Source: Micropterix aruncella (lineage: Eukaryota; Arthropoda; Insecta; Lepidoptera; Micropterigidae). Taken from it: 64,000 bases of DNA. Below the pieces are notes generated by a model that saw only the letters and a list, made by a program, of their open reading frames with translations, searched no databases and had not been told where the DNA came from. Location: NCBI GenBank assembly GCA_944548615.1, contig OX155976.1, forward strand, positions 1,466,596 to 1,530,595. Direction: 5' to 3'. The first letter of the stretch is position 1. Every line of letters starts with the position of its first letter. Made by a program: the position numbers and the translations under genes. Below are positions 11,506-22,037 of the stretch, in pieces.

Positions 11506-11852
11506 CTATAATAAAAGACATACTTTTCATGTATATAACTAAAATAAAATACATAGGAAGCTGACATGGAATTCCTCGACCGAAATCGGGACAATTAAAG
11601 TACTATTATTACACTTCTGGGAGGTAAGCGGTGAACTCCGGACTAACGACCAGCTATGATAGGTTTAGGACAGCTGTTTTTCCACACGTTAAGGCGACAT
11701 GACACCTGGGAACAACTATATCTGAGGAATTTTAGTTTTATGAGATTTTTGAAAAATATTAGCATTAATTTAAAACAGTTTCTAAGTGAATCCCTCGATA
11801 AGGAACCAATTTAAAATTTGGACTCAAAAAAGTTGCTCATTGCCTTGGACAT
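11506..11852. other. Intron sequence, partly repeat-like
   Basis: 11560-11700 contains ATGGAATTCCTCGACCGAAAT and GGACTAACGACCAGCTATGA, words shared with the non-coding ends of the RLE-type LINE fragments at 30.6 and 57.9 kb. The rest is unassigned AT-rich intron. Confidence 0.5.
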
Positions 11853-12945
11853 TAACAGCCTTACCAATAAACGAGTTGTAAAATTTATACCTCTGTTATT
11901 ACTAGGTATAAGAAAATCTGTGACCAATAAACGCGGTATAGCTTACACGACTGATCATCTCGGGTATAAGCATGGAATAGTGGTACTGGATTTCCATCCG
12001 CACTATAACTCCGCTATACCACCCCTAGGCCAGGTATAACAGCGGTTTAAGAGCCTTATTACAAAATAGCGTAGGTATTCTTTTAAAATGAGTTGAAAAA
12101 ATGAACGCATTTTTTTTTGGATGTAACTATAAAAGATAGGATAAATAAATAAATAAATAACTATTCAACCCTGGGAGAAAACCGCGGCACTGAGCGCTCT
12201 TCTCTTGCGCAAGCAAATATATACACAATTTCTAATTGTTTTTTGCAGTGTTTTCTCCTTTCTAATGACAATAATTTATATTATGTCGTATTGCTAAAAG
12301 AGTGAACTTTAATATAGCATAAGTATTATATAAGAATCTTATTTTATTTCTGAGAAAATTAGAATGATACAGGAAGATTTTTTTTTAATTTTGTGTAATT
12401 GTAAGTAATGTATACCTTGGATATGTGGTCAAAAAACGAAAAAATAAAGCCGTAGTGTACATCAAGAATACATGACGGACATAAAAAAAAATAGTATACG
12501 GTTTTCGTTGTAGTGATATTACTATATTAAGGAGCTCAAAGTTTGCCTTCCGAGCGTTTTACGAATAACGACTTTCGGAAAATGGGCTGAATAAGTAAAT
12601 AATATTCGTTATATCTAAAATTAAAGGCCGCTATGGTCAACATCAAGAAATGGTCCAGGTAATTCAGTAATTAAAGTTTGTAGAAATCTCTTCATTTCTT
12701 GGAATTAGAACGCCAAAAATCCACTTTTCTTGCGTTTCTGGAAAAAATATGTGATAGGGCTCTTAACGGAATATTAACTTAAAAATGGCCGACCGGCGTA
12801 ACAGCTGTTTCAAACTGACAGCCACCTGACAGCCGCGGACGTGGAGCTTCTCGTTCGCGAATCGTGCGCTTTCGTTGTAATAGCCGTGTTACGACGAGGA
12901 TACGCCTTTTATACTGCTGTGAAATCCTGCGTTTTAGCCGAAGAA

Positions 12946-13202
12946 TGGATTTTGTCGACTTGGATGATATGATCGATCTGGATTTATTGGAAGAAATCAA
13001 AATGCGTCGTGATAGGCTACCAAAAATTTACAAATTGCGATACGACCCGTTCGATTTCGATGATTACAATTTTAAAACTAAATATCGTTTCACTAAGCCA
13101 TACGCCGCAAGAATCATCGATATCCTGAGAGCTGACCTGCAAAATACCACTATAAATTCGATCAGCATTCGCGTAACAAAACAATGGGCAAGGGCTTTCT
13201 GA
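12946..13202 (+). pseudogene. PIF/Harbinger transposase N-terminal fragment
   Basis: It encodes MDFVDLDDMIDLDLLEEIK, then YDPFDFDDYNFKTKYRFTK and RIIDILRADLQ. This matches the N-terminal region of Harbinger transposases, where an acidic lead is followed by a D-F-x-x-x-Y-R-F-T-K helix before the DDE core. The reading ends at the junction with the 197-bp MITE and the whole catalytic domain is missing. Upstream in-frame codons from 12864 exist, but the family-like part starts at 12946. Confidence 0.65.
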
Positions 13203-13399
13203 TGGGCCGTTTACACTCTCGCGCGAGGCGCGAGGCGAGACGCAAAACCATGTACGTAAACAAACAGAACAGAGGCAAAGCTTCTAGCAAGTAGGTAAAC
13301 ATTTTGTACGCTCGTTAGAAGCTTTGCCTCTGTTCCATTTGTTTACTGATATGGTTTTGCGTCTCGCCTCGCGCCTCGCGCGAGAGTGTAAACGGCCTA
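13203..13399. mobile_element. 197-bp Harbinger MITE, copy 1
   Basis: Terminal inverted repeats of about 50 bp (GGGCCGTTTACACTCTCGCG ... complement), flanked by TGA at 13200-13202 and 13400-13402. A second internal inverted pair, AAGCTTCTA/TAGAAGCTT, makes it fold almost completely. A nearly identical copy of the same length lies at 23484-23680. Confidence 0.9.
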
Positions 13400-13639
13400 T
13401 GACAACAAAAAGTGACATTTCATGTGCATTTCATGCCGCTTCAGTTGGCCACACTGCTTCCAAGCGGGCGTTGCCATGCTAGAAATATGACTTGTCTTTG
13501 GTTTCAGGGAGTAGTTATAACCGCGTTATAACTGATTTATTGGTCACGATTTTACAACTTCGTTATAACTCGGCTATACCGGGTATAACAATAACAAGGG
13601 TTTAACGCGGTTATAAGATAATTTTATTGGTAAGAGTGA

Positions 13640-14090
13640 AAGGCTTTAAACTGACTTTGAAAATCTTCAAGCGCGTTTACTCCTACAATGTAAGCGGTGA
13701 GTGTGTATTATTATAGTTTCATTATATTGACTGGTTAAGTTTCTAGGGCAGCACTTAGACACTTTTTTTTATTCAGGCCCTAAATTAAATACAATTTGTT
13801 ATAATGTGAGAGCGCTCTGAGAGTTACGCTAAATATGCTTTGCCATTAACACCCTTATACCACCACTGCGTAAAGATAGTTATTCTGTGCTAGCGCTGCG
13901 ATTGACCGTTTATTATGCGTCTGGTTCCCGGCGCTAGCCAACGTGGAATCTGCGCTTGACGCTTCGTCAACGCTGGATTTTTATTGGTCAAACCCTACAA
14001 AATTGACTCCGCCTATTTTTTCGCGTTCCGCCCATTTCGGATATTTTTCTGAGGTCTCATGTGGCCTTAATCACCTTACTACCCGGGGCC
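13640..14090. other. Intron sequence without recognised feature
   Basis: Mixed-composition sequence between the Harbinger-type element and a candidate hAT end. I see no conserved coding segment; a 67-codon open frame at 13943 has no family signature. Confidence 0.5.
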
Positions 14091-14208
14091 GGCTCGTCCA
14101 TATAAGCAACCTAGGCGGCCGCCTAGGGTGCAGAATTGAGTTTTAAAAAAATAATTTGGGGATTTGAAAGCATAAACTAAGTAAAAGTTTAGTACTCCTG
14201 CGCCCTAC

Positions 14209-14248
14209 TTAGGCTTAGGCTTAGGCTTACTTAGGCTTAGGCTTAGGC
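14209..14248. repeat. Short TTAGGC tandem array
   Basis: Six TTAGGC hexamers in two blocks of three, separated by TTAC. They resemble telomeric hexamers, but the array is only 40 bp and interstitial. Confidence 0.9.
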
Positions 14249-14478
14249 AGACGAATTACTAGGTAATGAAAGGTGAAGTGTGTTTGTCTTAGAAAATAGG
14301 AAAGTATGCGCTAAAGTAAGATTACTCAGTTTGGCAACCTCGCTGAGCGTAGAGGAAGGCGAAGTGTATGGATGCAGTGCGGCGGAAACCTCGCATTTCA
14401 AAGTGACTTTTGGGTCATAGTTAAGAAAACAACAAACAAATATCAAATACTATTTGTGTTTTTTTTTCAGTGTTTTAA

Positions 14479-15277
14479 CCCTTCGAGTAGCGGCATAATT
14501 TCATAGCAGACCGCGGCAATTTATTGGAATTTCTTGCAATATCGCCGTGCTCGACAAAAAGTACCATAACTATGGAACTACTATAGCAATCATAAAAAAA
14601 ATAACTATGCAATGATCGATTTGAAATTTCGTATATAGAATATTGAAATATCATTTTGTAAAACAATTAGATAATTATGAATAAATATGAGAAAGTCGAA
14701 AAAGTGAAAAAAACTCGGCATTTCTAACTTGTACTTATAGTATTTACAATTTTCTAATAGTATTTACATTTATAATAGTATTACAATTCTAATAGTATTT
14801 TCAATTTCTAAATAGGCTTCCGTATTTTTCTATAAGACAGAAAAATACAGAACCCTATTTAGAAATTGTAAATACTATCGTAATCTTTATTAGATTCTCT
14901 ATCAAAAGTAATATTTGGATTTGCATATTTAGATATTTAGATATTAGCTCATATTTAGATATTAAAAATATTTAGACATTAGCTCATAAAAACCAATAAT
15001 TTTTTTTTGATGATTTCCCGATAAAAAAAATATATGATGTTTGACAATGGAAAGTTTATCAGAAATATCCGCGAAATGACGCGCGAAATTATTCTAGCGG
15101 CCGTTTATGTATCTATGGTTATAATGAGATATTTGGTATAAATTTTAGGATGCATTCGAATTAGAAAATAATATTATTATTACTGTGCGCTCCGGGAGCA
15201 AGCCGCCAATATTGATCGTTACGTAGTCAACGGTGTTCTGTTGTGCAACCAAATTTGGTCGTTACGTAGCTGAAGGG
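14479..15277. mobile_element. piggyBac-type MITE, 799 bp
   Basis: Flanked by TTAA at 14475-14478 and 15278-15281. The ends begin CCCTTCGAGTA and, on the complement, CCCTTCAGCTA. Internally there is a foldback around 14800-14870. No ORF of note. Confidence 0.6.
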
Positions 15278-15700
15278 TTAAAAACAGAAAAACTATCTGT
15301 AATCTAACTATAAGTTTCTGTTTCCTATTTAGAGAACTGTATATAATGCTATGATAAAACCTATAAACCCATATGTACCCAATATAAAACTAAGTGTTAT
15401 GAACCTATTTTAATACTAATTTAGATTTATAATTATTAATCTATAAGTTGTCAAAACAAAAGACAAAATGAAAGGCATTGTTAGAATTACTTGTTCAACT
15501 AACATAATACATTGAGTTTTGTGACTATAAAAAAATTTGTATGTATTTTATGTAAAATTAACATTGGTTTTATTTACGGACAGTCATTAATCAAAGGTTA
15601 TAAAATAAAATTCTAATTTATAACAATTATTACCAAAAACGTTTTTCCGAAGTTCCATTCTATACCATAGTTTCATACCTGTCAAACCCCGCCGAAGCTA
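15278..15700. other. AT-rich sequence, nothing recognised
   Basis: Between the MITE end and the candidate hAT right end. No coding signal or repeat family seen. Confidence 0.5.
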
Positions 15701-15779
15701 ATTTAATGAGGGTGCAGAATTTGTTTTCGCCTAGGGCGCCAAACAACCTAAAGCCCTAGGGAGTGAATGGGTGGTAACA

Positions 15780-16240
15780 GGGCCTGATACAACCCATTCA
15801 CTCCCCCTTCGAAGTCACAGAATTTAATATGCAGAAATCACCATTTTAGATATTGTTTCTAGTACCTAACGATTATTTTCCTGGAGAGACCAAGATCTTT
15901 AGAAAGCTGAAACAGAGACTTAGCTGGCAGACCACGAGCGTCAACTTTCACAGCGTGATTTTGAATAGTGAATCCTTTGAAGGTGATGACATTTGCGAGA
16001 TCATGGAATTTATTTAATCTGTCCTAGTGGTCTTTTGGGATATTCTAGATAGTATAGAATAGAATATATAGTATAGTATAGAGAGAATGATAGTCTTCCA
16101 AGATAGGGAGTAAAGAGTTATATCTGAATGATGGACTGTGCATCTGAGACTTTCAGGGAGTTTATACTGCCTAGAGACCGAATCGATCTCCAGAATCCAA
16201 TCTGAAGCTTTCTTAATTATTGAGAAGTTTTGTAGTGGAA
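15780..16240 (-). mobile_element. LINE endonuclease-tail fragment, RLE type, copy 1
   Basis: Minus-strand homologue of 30620-31390: it contains the same arrangement of the R-P-D / V-E-L-T-V-P-W-E region, here badly damaged and with an AGTATAGAATAG-type expansion near 16050-16085. Family knowledge: this signature is the restriction-like endonuclease of R2-type non-LTR elements. Confidence 0.55.
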
Positions 16241-16439
16241 ATGTTATATATTGAGTGATCTAACGAATTCTCTCAGATTTATTACCTTACCTACCATACG
16301 GACCCAAAACCAACCACAGAATCAGTATCCCCTTGGACAATATGTCACGGTTTTCTAATCCGAGGTGTTTGCCATATTGGAATGTTTAAAACTATATAGT
16401 CGACTTGAGGTGAAAAAACAGAAAAATATTCATCTGCTC

Positions 16440-17125
16440 TGACAGCAGAGCAGCATTGGACGCTCTGGCTTAAGCCACAACAGAATCTCATGTGATCTGG
16501 GACTGCATGCAAGAGCTCAACAAATTGGGAAAAGCCAACAAAATCACCTTAATATGGATACCAGGCCATCAAGGCATACCCGGCAACGAGAGGCAGTTGT
16601 TGGGGTCCCTTTCGCTTTGGGTAAGAAAATTATCAGGGACTGCTTGGAGCAGGAACATCGGGCATCCTGGAAACAGAGTCAAGGATGTTGCCAGGCAAAA
16701 GCCATGATGGAGCAACCACTTCCAAAGAAAACCAAGGCCCTACTTAACATGAGCAAGAAGAACCTTAGAACCACTATCGGTCTCCTCACCGGACACACGA
16801 CCCTTAGAGCACATCTATTCAACCTTGGCTTGACCGAGAGCAAGGACTGCCGAATATGTGGCGAAAAACTTGAAGACAGCGTACACATCGTTGGTCGCTG
16901 CCGTTGGCACTGCTTCAAAAAGACGCAGTTTACTGGGACTAGCCTTTCTCGAACCCAGCGATTTGCCCAACTTGAAAATCAGTGATTGCTTGAATTGCTA
17001 ATCAGTACCGAGCCTCTAGCAGACCACCGACCCAACTGCAAAGTGGATAGTTACAAAAGATCTTATAGATCCAGATGACATTAAGGGCTGGAAACATACC
17101 CCCCACTCCGTTTACTACTACCACT
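16440..17125 (+). mobile_element. 5'-truncated LINE with RNase H and zinc knuckle
   Basis: 16440-16600 encodes ITLIWIPGHQGIPGNE, the RNase H His-containing motif of I/R1-type LINEs. After a frameshift, 16610-16985 encodes a C-terminal part with LTGHTTLRAHLFNLG and the knuckle CRICGEKLEDSVHIVGRC. The 3' end has a (TAC)n-like tail (TACTACTACCACTAC), like that at 44540-44570. The reverse transcriptase is missing. It ends just before the donor of bt exon 15. Confidence 0.78.
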
Positions 17126-17138
17126 ACTTTTTGCTTAC

Positions 17139-17287
17139 CTTGATGGGATTGGCTCCTTCCAAAGCTGGTCCCATCCCATTGTCGTTGCAGGCATGGATTC
17201 TGAAGAGATACTCATGGCCTTCCATCAAACCTTGAACGGTGAATTGCGTATCCCTCACCGATGACGCGATGGTGATCCAAGTTTGTC
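17139..17287 (-). CDS. bt: bt window exon 15: Fn3 C-terminal half
   Basis: 149 bp. It starts with two bases of Gly, then QTWITIASSVRDTQFTVQ and the tyrosine corner HEYLFRIHACND of the Fn3. It ends in phase 0 at NPIK before GTAAGC. The donor side of the intron abuts the 3' end of a LINE (16440-17125). Confidence 0.9.
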
Positions 17288-17631
17288 CTGAAATGTAGAA
17301 TTAAATACATTATATTATTGATTATATAGAGTATACGTTAAACAACGTCGTACTACAATTTAGCAACCAGGATTTTACTACAAAATGCAACGTGTAGATG
17401 GCAGACATATATATAGGTATATATTTTTAAATTCTATTTTTATGGTCAATATGGCGACTTTTGTAGCATTACATTAGGTCGGCGCACTGTAGATGGCGCC
17501 TTGAATAAAGGGTTGCCAAATCGCTCTAAGGAGTCATCAACCAACGGTTATATGACCGTCAAATTGCATACCTTGTTTTTGTTTACCTTGTGTTTGCATA
17601 AATTGCTTACATTATTGTTTTTATGACCCAC
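17288..17631. other. Intron between bt exons 14 and 15
   Basis: AT-rich, with an ATATATAGGTATATA stretch. No recognised element or gene. Confidence 0.55.
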
Positions 17632-17838
17632 CTGATATGTCATTCCTTTCTACGACGTAATGAGTGACGGGTAGACCACCGTTGTATGCTGGTGGCTTCC
17701 AAGCGAGAGTGCACGAGTTCCTTGTGATATCCGTAGTCTCCAAAGGCCCTTGTGGTGGCCCTGGAAGTCCCGTTACCGTCACGGAGAATGTATCAGACGC
17801 CTCTCCCGAAGAATTCTTAATGTTCAATTTGTATGTTC
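17632..17838 (-). CDS. bt: bt window exon 14: Ig end and Fn3 first half
   Basis: 207 bp. It completes the Ig domain (GTYKLNIKNSSGEASDTF), passes through the linker LPGPPQGPLET, and encodes the first half of an Fn3 (CTLAWKPPAYNGG, THYVVERND). It ends in phase 1 before GTGGGT. Confidence 0.9.
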
Positions 17839-17915
17839 CTGAAGAATAACATTACGAATTATTTTGAGAACCAATATGATCTGGATTTATGAGATAAGAT
17901 AGGACAACGGCTTAC

Positions 17916-18125
17916 CCATGTCCTCCTTGCTGATATCCTTGATGAATATGAGGATGTAATCGTCGAAGACGGTATACTTGGAATGTGCAGTTTCTTTGAT
18001 TTTGTGGCCGTCCTTGGTCAATTCCACGTCCATCGGCTGGTCGCCGGAGTAGAAGATTTTGATCTTCGTGTTGTCGTGCTCGGGGAGGTGCAGATCGCCT
18101 GGCATTCTCGTGATTCTTGGCGGTG
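17916..18125 (-). CDS. bt: bt window exon 13: Ig first part
   Basis: 210 bp with codons split at both ends. It encodes PPRITRMPGDLHLPE, KIKIFYSGD and the DVELTKDGHKIKE strands of an Ig-like domain, ending at KEDMG before GTAAGC. The usual core tryptophan is absent at the expected C-strand place, as in some divergent projectin/twitchin Ig domains. Second Ig of the Ig-Ig pair. Confidence 0.88.
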
Positions 18126-18284
18126 CTGAAGATGAAAGAATAAAGTAAAGTAAAGAAATACAAAGTTTATTACTATGGAATCAGCGTATCTCAGTTGTTT
18201 AGTGTATGCTATAAACAAGATACACGAGTGTACGCTTAACATAAAAATATAAACATTATAAAACATCTATAAAAAAAATTACTC

Positions 18285-18485
18285 TCCGGAAGATTGCATC
18301 CTCCTTCAGAAGGATATAGATTCTTTTAAGCTATACTGAGATAAAAATAAAATCAATATGAGCATAGCAAAATGCCTTCACATTAATTTTACTCGCAATA
18401 AAAACGAGACGAACTACGTTTATCAATTTGACGATACCAACCTAAATTCAGCGAGGCTGTCCTTAGCTCACTAGGCGTCTTGGAA
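18285..18485 (+). mobile_element. Short LINE reverse-transcriptase fragment
   Basis: It encodes LQKDIDSFKLY, then MSIAKCLHINFTRNKN and YVYQFDDTNLNS: the stretch just after the YADD motif in APE-type LINEs. Only about 65 codons remain, with one stop. Confidence 0.6.
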
Positions 18486-18960
18486 GTGAGTATATAAAGT
18501 CGGGTCTCCTGCGAGTGTTTTCTCGAAACAATATACAAAAACATCGAAACAAAGGGCTGTGGCCATACACATTTGTCTATGTAAAGACAATGTTTTGGAC
18601 AATGTTTTTGTCTTCCGAGGCATTTGGAAAATATTCTGCGCGCGGGTGAGCGGGGAGCGTTTGTTTCATTTCCGAACGCCGCCCGCACGGTGCAGAGCTG
18701 TCGGGTTTTTGAGGTTATATTTTTTGTGGAAACGTGACAACGAATTGTAATAAAGATACAGTTTTATACTTTTTAAACTTAATAAGGTTTGAGGTGGAAT
18801 TTTAATTTAAAATAAATTTTAATTCAAGGCCATATTATTCTTTTTTAAGGATCAGCTGTTTATTTTTAATTCACTTGTGAAAACATGGTAAATGTTTTTG
18901 TTTATGCAATCATGGTTAATTAAATTAAAAATTAGAATTATTTTCAAATATGAGTTTCTG
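18486..18960. other. Unassigned intron sequence
   Basis: Contains a GC-rich patch (GCGCGCGGGTGAGCGGGGAG near 18640-18660) inside AT-rich sequence. It could be part of an unrecognised DNA transposon. No supported gene. Confidence 0.4.
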
Positions 18961-18999
18961 TGCGAGTGTTTCCTATTACAGCTTCTTGCAGTCTGGCTT

Positions 19000-19370
19000 T
19001 ACAGTTACCGTAAATGTGTACTGTTAAGAACTGAAAACAATGATGGAGAAGCTCGTGACTAAGCCTGATCAATCGCTCATCGCCACTGCTTCTGCATGAC
19101 AATGTATAACCACAGATTTCACTGCAAACAGTCCCAAAGTTACTGCTGGAAACTCTTGATCACCCACCTTACTTGCCATAGATTACTTTTATAACTTTTT
19201 ACAAGGGAAAAAAACAACTTTGAAGAGTCGTTGAAAAACGCCTTCAAAACATTAATCGGTTTCTGTCCACGAGAGTTTTACAGCAGAGGAATTAGGCAAC
19301 TCCTAATAAAATAAGAAATATGCATAGATAATAGGAGTCAATATTTCAATTAATTAAATATATATTTTTC
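19000..19370 (+). mobile_element. Degenerate mariner transposase
   Basis: The plus strand across frames gives MMEKLVTK, PLLLHDNV (mariner L-H-D-N, second catalytic Asp), ETLDHPPYLP (the P-P-Y-S-P-D region) and CPREFYSRGIRQL. Many stops. A different copy from the minus-strand fragment at 2.0-2.3 kb. Confidence 0.65.
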
Positions 19371-19394
19371 ATACAAAGTTTTGGCCTTAAATTT

Positions 19395-20145
19395 CCGACA
19401 TCACAGCTTCAGCAAGATCTTGACAAGATCAAAGCGTGGACGGAAGATTGGTTGCTTACCTTAAATGGTGAGAAATGTGTAGTGCTTCATATCGGGAAAA
19501 GCCACCCCAACAAACAATATTTTCGACAAACGCCCAACTAGAAGCAGTCAAGCAACAAAAAGATCTTGGAATAACAATTACTGATGATCTAAATGGGAGA
19601 AACACATAATTGCAATTGGTAAAAGAGCCAACACTACTCTCTATCTAATAAGGACGGCTTTCCAACATCTGTCAATAGAGGTTTTTATCAAGATCTACAA
19701 GGCATATGTGAGAACTATTCTTGAGTATGGCTACCAGGTCTGGAACCCTTACTTTTGCAAAGATGTAGATATTCTGGAAAAGGTTCAGCGAAGGGCAACT
19801 AAAATGCCAGTGGGCCTGAAGAATAGGAATTATAAAGATCGCTTGAAATTACTTGGAATTACTACACTCAAACAAAGAAGACAAAGGGGGGACCTGATTG
19901 AGACATATAAAATTCTAACACATTATTACGATGTACCTGCACTGAAGAATATTTACAAATTCAACGTCAACATAAATCTTCGAGGTCACAACAAAAAAAC
20001 TCAACCGTACAAAATTTAGATCTAATCCTCTTAAAAACGTTCTGCCAAATAGAGTGGTGGACATGTGGAATAAACTACCATTTGAAGTGATTAGTGCAAT
20101 CTCTGTCAATCAATTTAAAACGAGACTCGATTTGTACTTAAAAAC
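19395..20145 (+). mobile_element. 5'-truncated LINE reverse-transcriptase tail
   Basis: LDKIKAWTEDWLLTLNGEKC, QQKDLGITITDDL, YVRTILEYGYQVWNP, ILEKVQRRATKM, RGDLIETYKIL and LPNRVVDMWNKLPFEV: the post-YADD part of an APE-type LINE, with frameshifts near 19530 and 20000. Same family as 32530-33280. The 660-bp repeat copy at 20161 inserted into its 3' end. Confidence 0.75.
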
Positions 20146-20828
20146 TTGTTAATATTGTTTGGGAGTTAATGGGCCCTTGCTGAGTTGGCCACGAAGACCC
20201 ATTCTATTCAGGGTTGGTCACACTCACGGGTCAACTGCTATCCGACGGCCTCCACGCATGAAGTGCGAGTCTGGGTAGGACTCTGACCTTATGGTTAGTT
20301 TACTCTGGGAACCAACCTTCTGGCGCTCCTGGACGGTCTGCGCACCAAGCGACGTAAGCCAACCGACTGCGCACTCTGATTAACAGTCGGGGGTGTCCTG
20401 AAGCTGTACTGTTTCCTACAGAGCGGGGGTGGTTGCGGACCTTACGGCGACTGCTTTTGAAACGACCATCGGCTACCCGATCCTGAGTAAACAGCCGGGC
20501 AAAGGATGCCGTGGTCCGCGATAGATTCGGTATACACCGTCTCACCACTTCGTAAGGGAGAGGACCGCGCAAGCGACCTCGAACTCGTAACCAATCGAGA
20601 GATTGGAGTAATCTGGTCACAATTGGAAGTAAGGGCGTGAGTGTAAGCCCGCCGGGTAACATTCCTGGTTATCTCGCGGTTAAGGCGTTGGCCTCTTACG
20701 GGTTTGTGGCGGAGCTTAACGGTGGACTGTTTTGTCCAAGTCTTCTGCGCTCACTCCAGGGAGAACGACTAATCATTAAAACTTCCTGAGATGATGGGCT
20801 CGCCCGCTGTAGTCGACAACCCTAGTTG

Positions 20829-21525
20829 AAGACTATCGCGGTTGTTTGACATTATAAATAGGATAGAAACGATATAAAAACGATCTTCAAACCGACCCAA
20901 AATATATCTAGATTTTTGAGGCCTGTAAAGGATGTAATACCACTGCGAACCCCGGGTGTGTATAAAGTCGAATGCAGCTGCGGTCTAGCCTACGTTGGAC
21001 AAACGAAACGGCCCATAGCCACGCGACTGACAGAACACATCAAAGCTGTTAAAAACGTTCAGCGAGAAAAATCGGCGATCTGCGAACATATAGCGGAAGT
21101 AACCACTGGATGCAGTTTCAAAATCCTATTGTTCTATCCAAGGAACAATTCTACTTTCCTCGCATGATCCGGGAAGCCATTGAAATAAGAAGAATTCCGA
21201 ACTTCAATAGAGATGACGGCTACAAACTCTCTTCTACGTGGAACCCTCTTCTTAAAATGTTCCCGCCGCCGAACGCCGAACGCAAAGACGTAAAACAGGA
21301 TACAGTGAGTGTTGTGTGCAAGACGGATTTTAAAAATTCCCGCGCTCCGAGCCCGGCCCCCACCACCGTTATAACCTACGCAGTGGCGGCAGCGGTTTGC
21401 GGCCTACCCGCAAAACAACGGACTGACAGCTCTTCAGTCTACCCTAGACAACGGCGGCTGCAACGTCACCGAAACGTCGGGTCCTACAAATTTCACGCGG
21501 TAAATTCGTTTTCTATCCTGTTTAT
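20829..21525 (+). mobile_element. Penelope-like element, truncated, with GIY-YIG endonuclease
   Basis: Flanked by an 11-bp duplication AACCCTAGTTG (20818-20828 and 21526-21536). It encodes the C-terminal GIY-YIG endonuclease of Penelope-like elements; the reverse transcriptase is absent. Ends carry the family blocks GACTATCGCGGTTG and CGTCGGGTCCTACAAATTTC. Confidence 0.85.
20916..21302 (+). pseudogene. GIY-YIG endonuclease domain of Penelope-like retroelement
   Basis: 20916-21110 encodes GVYKVECSCGLAYVG, then RPIATRLTEHIKAVKN: the GIY (here GVY), YIG (here YVG), catalytic Arg and E-H of a GIY-YIG nuclease. This is the domain that cleaves target DNA for Penelope retrotransposition. A frameshift near 21100 moves into the next frame, which continues YFPRMIREAIEI, NFNRDDGYKLSSTWNP. 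The copy at 31858 has the same downstream segment without that break. Inactive here. Confidence 0.82.
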
Positions 21526-21665
21526 AACCCTAGTTGTTAATATTGTTTATAGTATATTGTTAATATTGTTTAGCTTTACAAGATCTGATCTGGACGTATC
21601 AGCAAAGCTGCCTGACCAGAATAAATAATAATAATAATAAGGACCCAATATTAAATTGCACTTAC

Positions 21666-22007
21666 TTCCGATCTTCAGATGTCCAGTACAGTAGATAAAT
21701 CCTAAGGGATTGACAGCTTCACACGTGTAATCGCCTTCATCTTGCTCATGTACATCCATTATGTTCAACCGGAGGACGCCGTCGTGGGACTCTGCAATGA
21801 ATCTGGTACCCAAAATGATCTCTCGGCCGTTTCTCAGCCAGCGTCCGGTCGGGACGGGGTTCCCAGACGCGTGGCACTCGACGCTGAATGCCTTTCCAAG
21901 TGGAGCGACGATATGCGGCGGTACAGGCTTGATCCATTCAGGTTTGGTGCCTCCGAGGTTGGCGCCAGTTCTCACTGGCATCGTGCATGTTGATGGTTCG
22001 GATTTAC
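21666..22007 (-). CDS. bt: bt window exon 12: Ig domain
   Basis: 342 bp. It completes Gly, finishes the Fn3 linker (KSEPSTCTMPVRTG), then encodes a full I-set Ig: PHIVAPLGKAFSVECHASG with the B-strand cysteine, RWLRNGREI with the core tryptophan, and DEGDYTCEAVN with the second cysteine. It ends in phase 1 before GTAAGT. It is the first of two adjacent Ig domains. A Penelope-like insertion ends about 140 bp from the donor. Confidence 0.92.
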
Positions 22008-22037
22008 CTGGAAAATGTCACAAATTATTACGTCTAA

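Larger units (their letters stand above)
11855..13637 (+). mobile_element. PIF/Harbinger-type element, degenerate
   Basis: The ends share inverted words: CTTACCAATAAA at 11860-11872 against TTTATTGGTAAG at 13622-13634, plus GTTGTAAAAT and GACCAATAAA blocks on both sides. Inside lies a Harbinger transposase N-terminal remnant (12946-13202) and, nested, a 197-bp MITE. The middle (12060-12860) is AT-rich without coding signal. Confidence 0.6.
14091..15760. mobile_element. Candidate hAT element, nested
   Basis: The left end has GGGGCCGGCTCGTCC and GGCGGCCGCCTAGGGTGCAG; the right end (15700-15760) has GGGTGCAGAATT and CGCCTAGGGCGCC. These words are typical of some hAT elements. No transposase remains; a piggyBac-type MITE occupies 14479-15277. 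Boundaries and duplication are not resolved. Confidence 0.35.
20161..21533 (-). mobile_element. 660-bp repeat family copy, interrupted by Penelope insertion
   Basis: Reverse-orientation copy (GGGAGTTAATGGGCCCTTGC ... GTCGACAACCCTAGTTG). The 15-bp target duplication TTGTTAATATTGTTT is at 20146-20160 and 21534-21548. These flanks are separated by an extra 697 bp because a Penelope-like element sits at 20829-21525 near the repeat's end. Confidence 0.85.
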
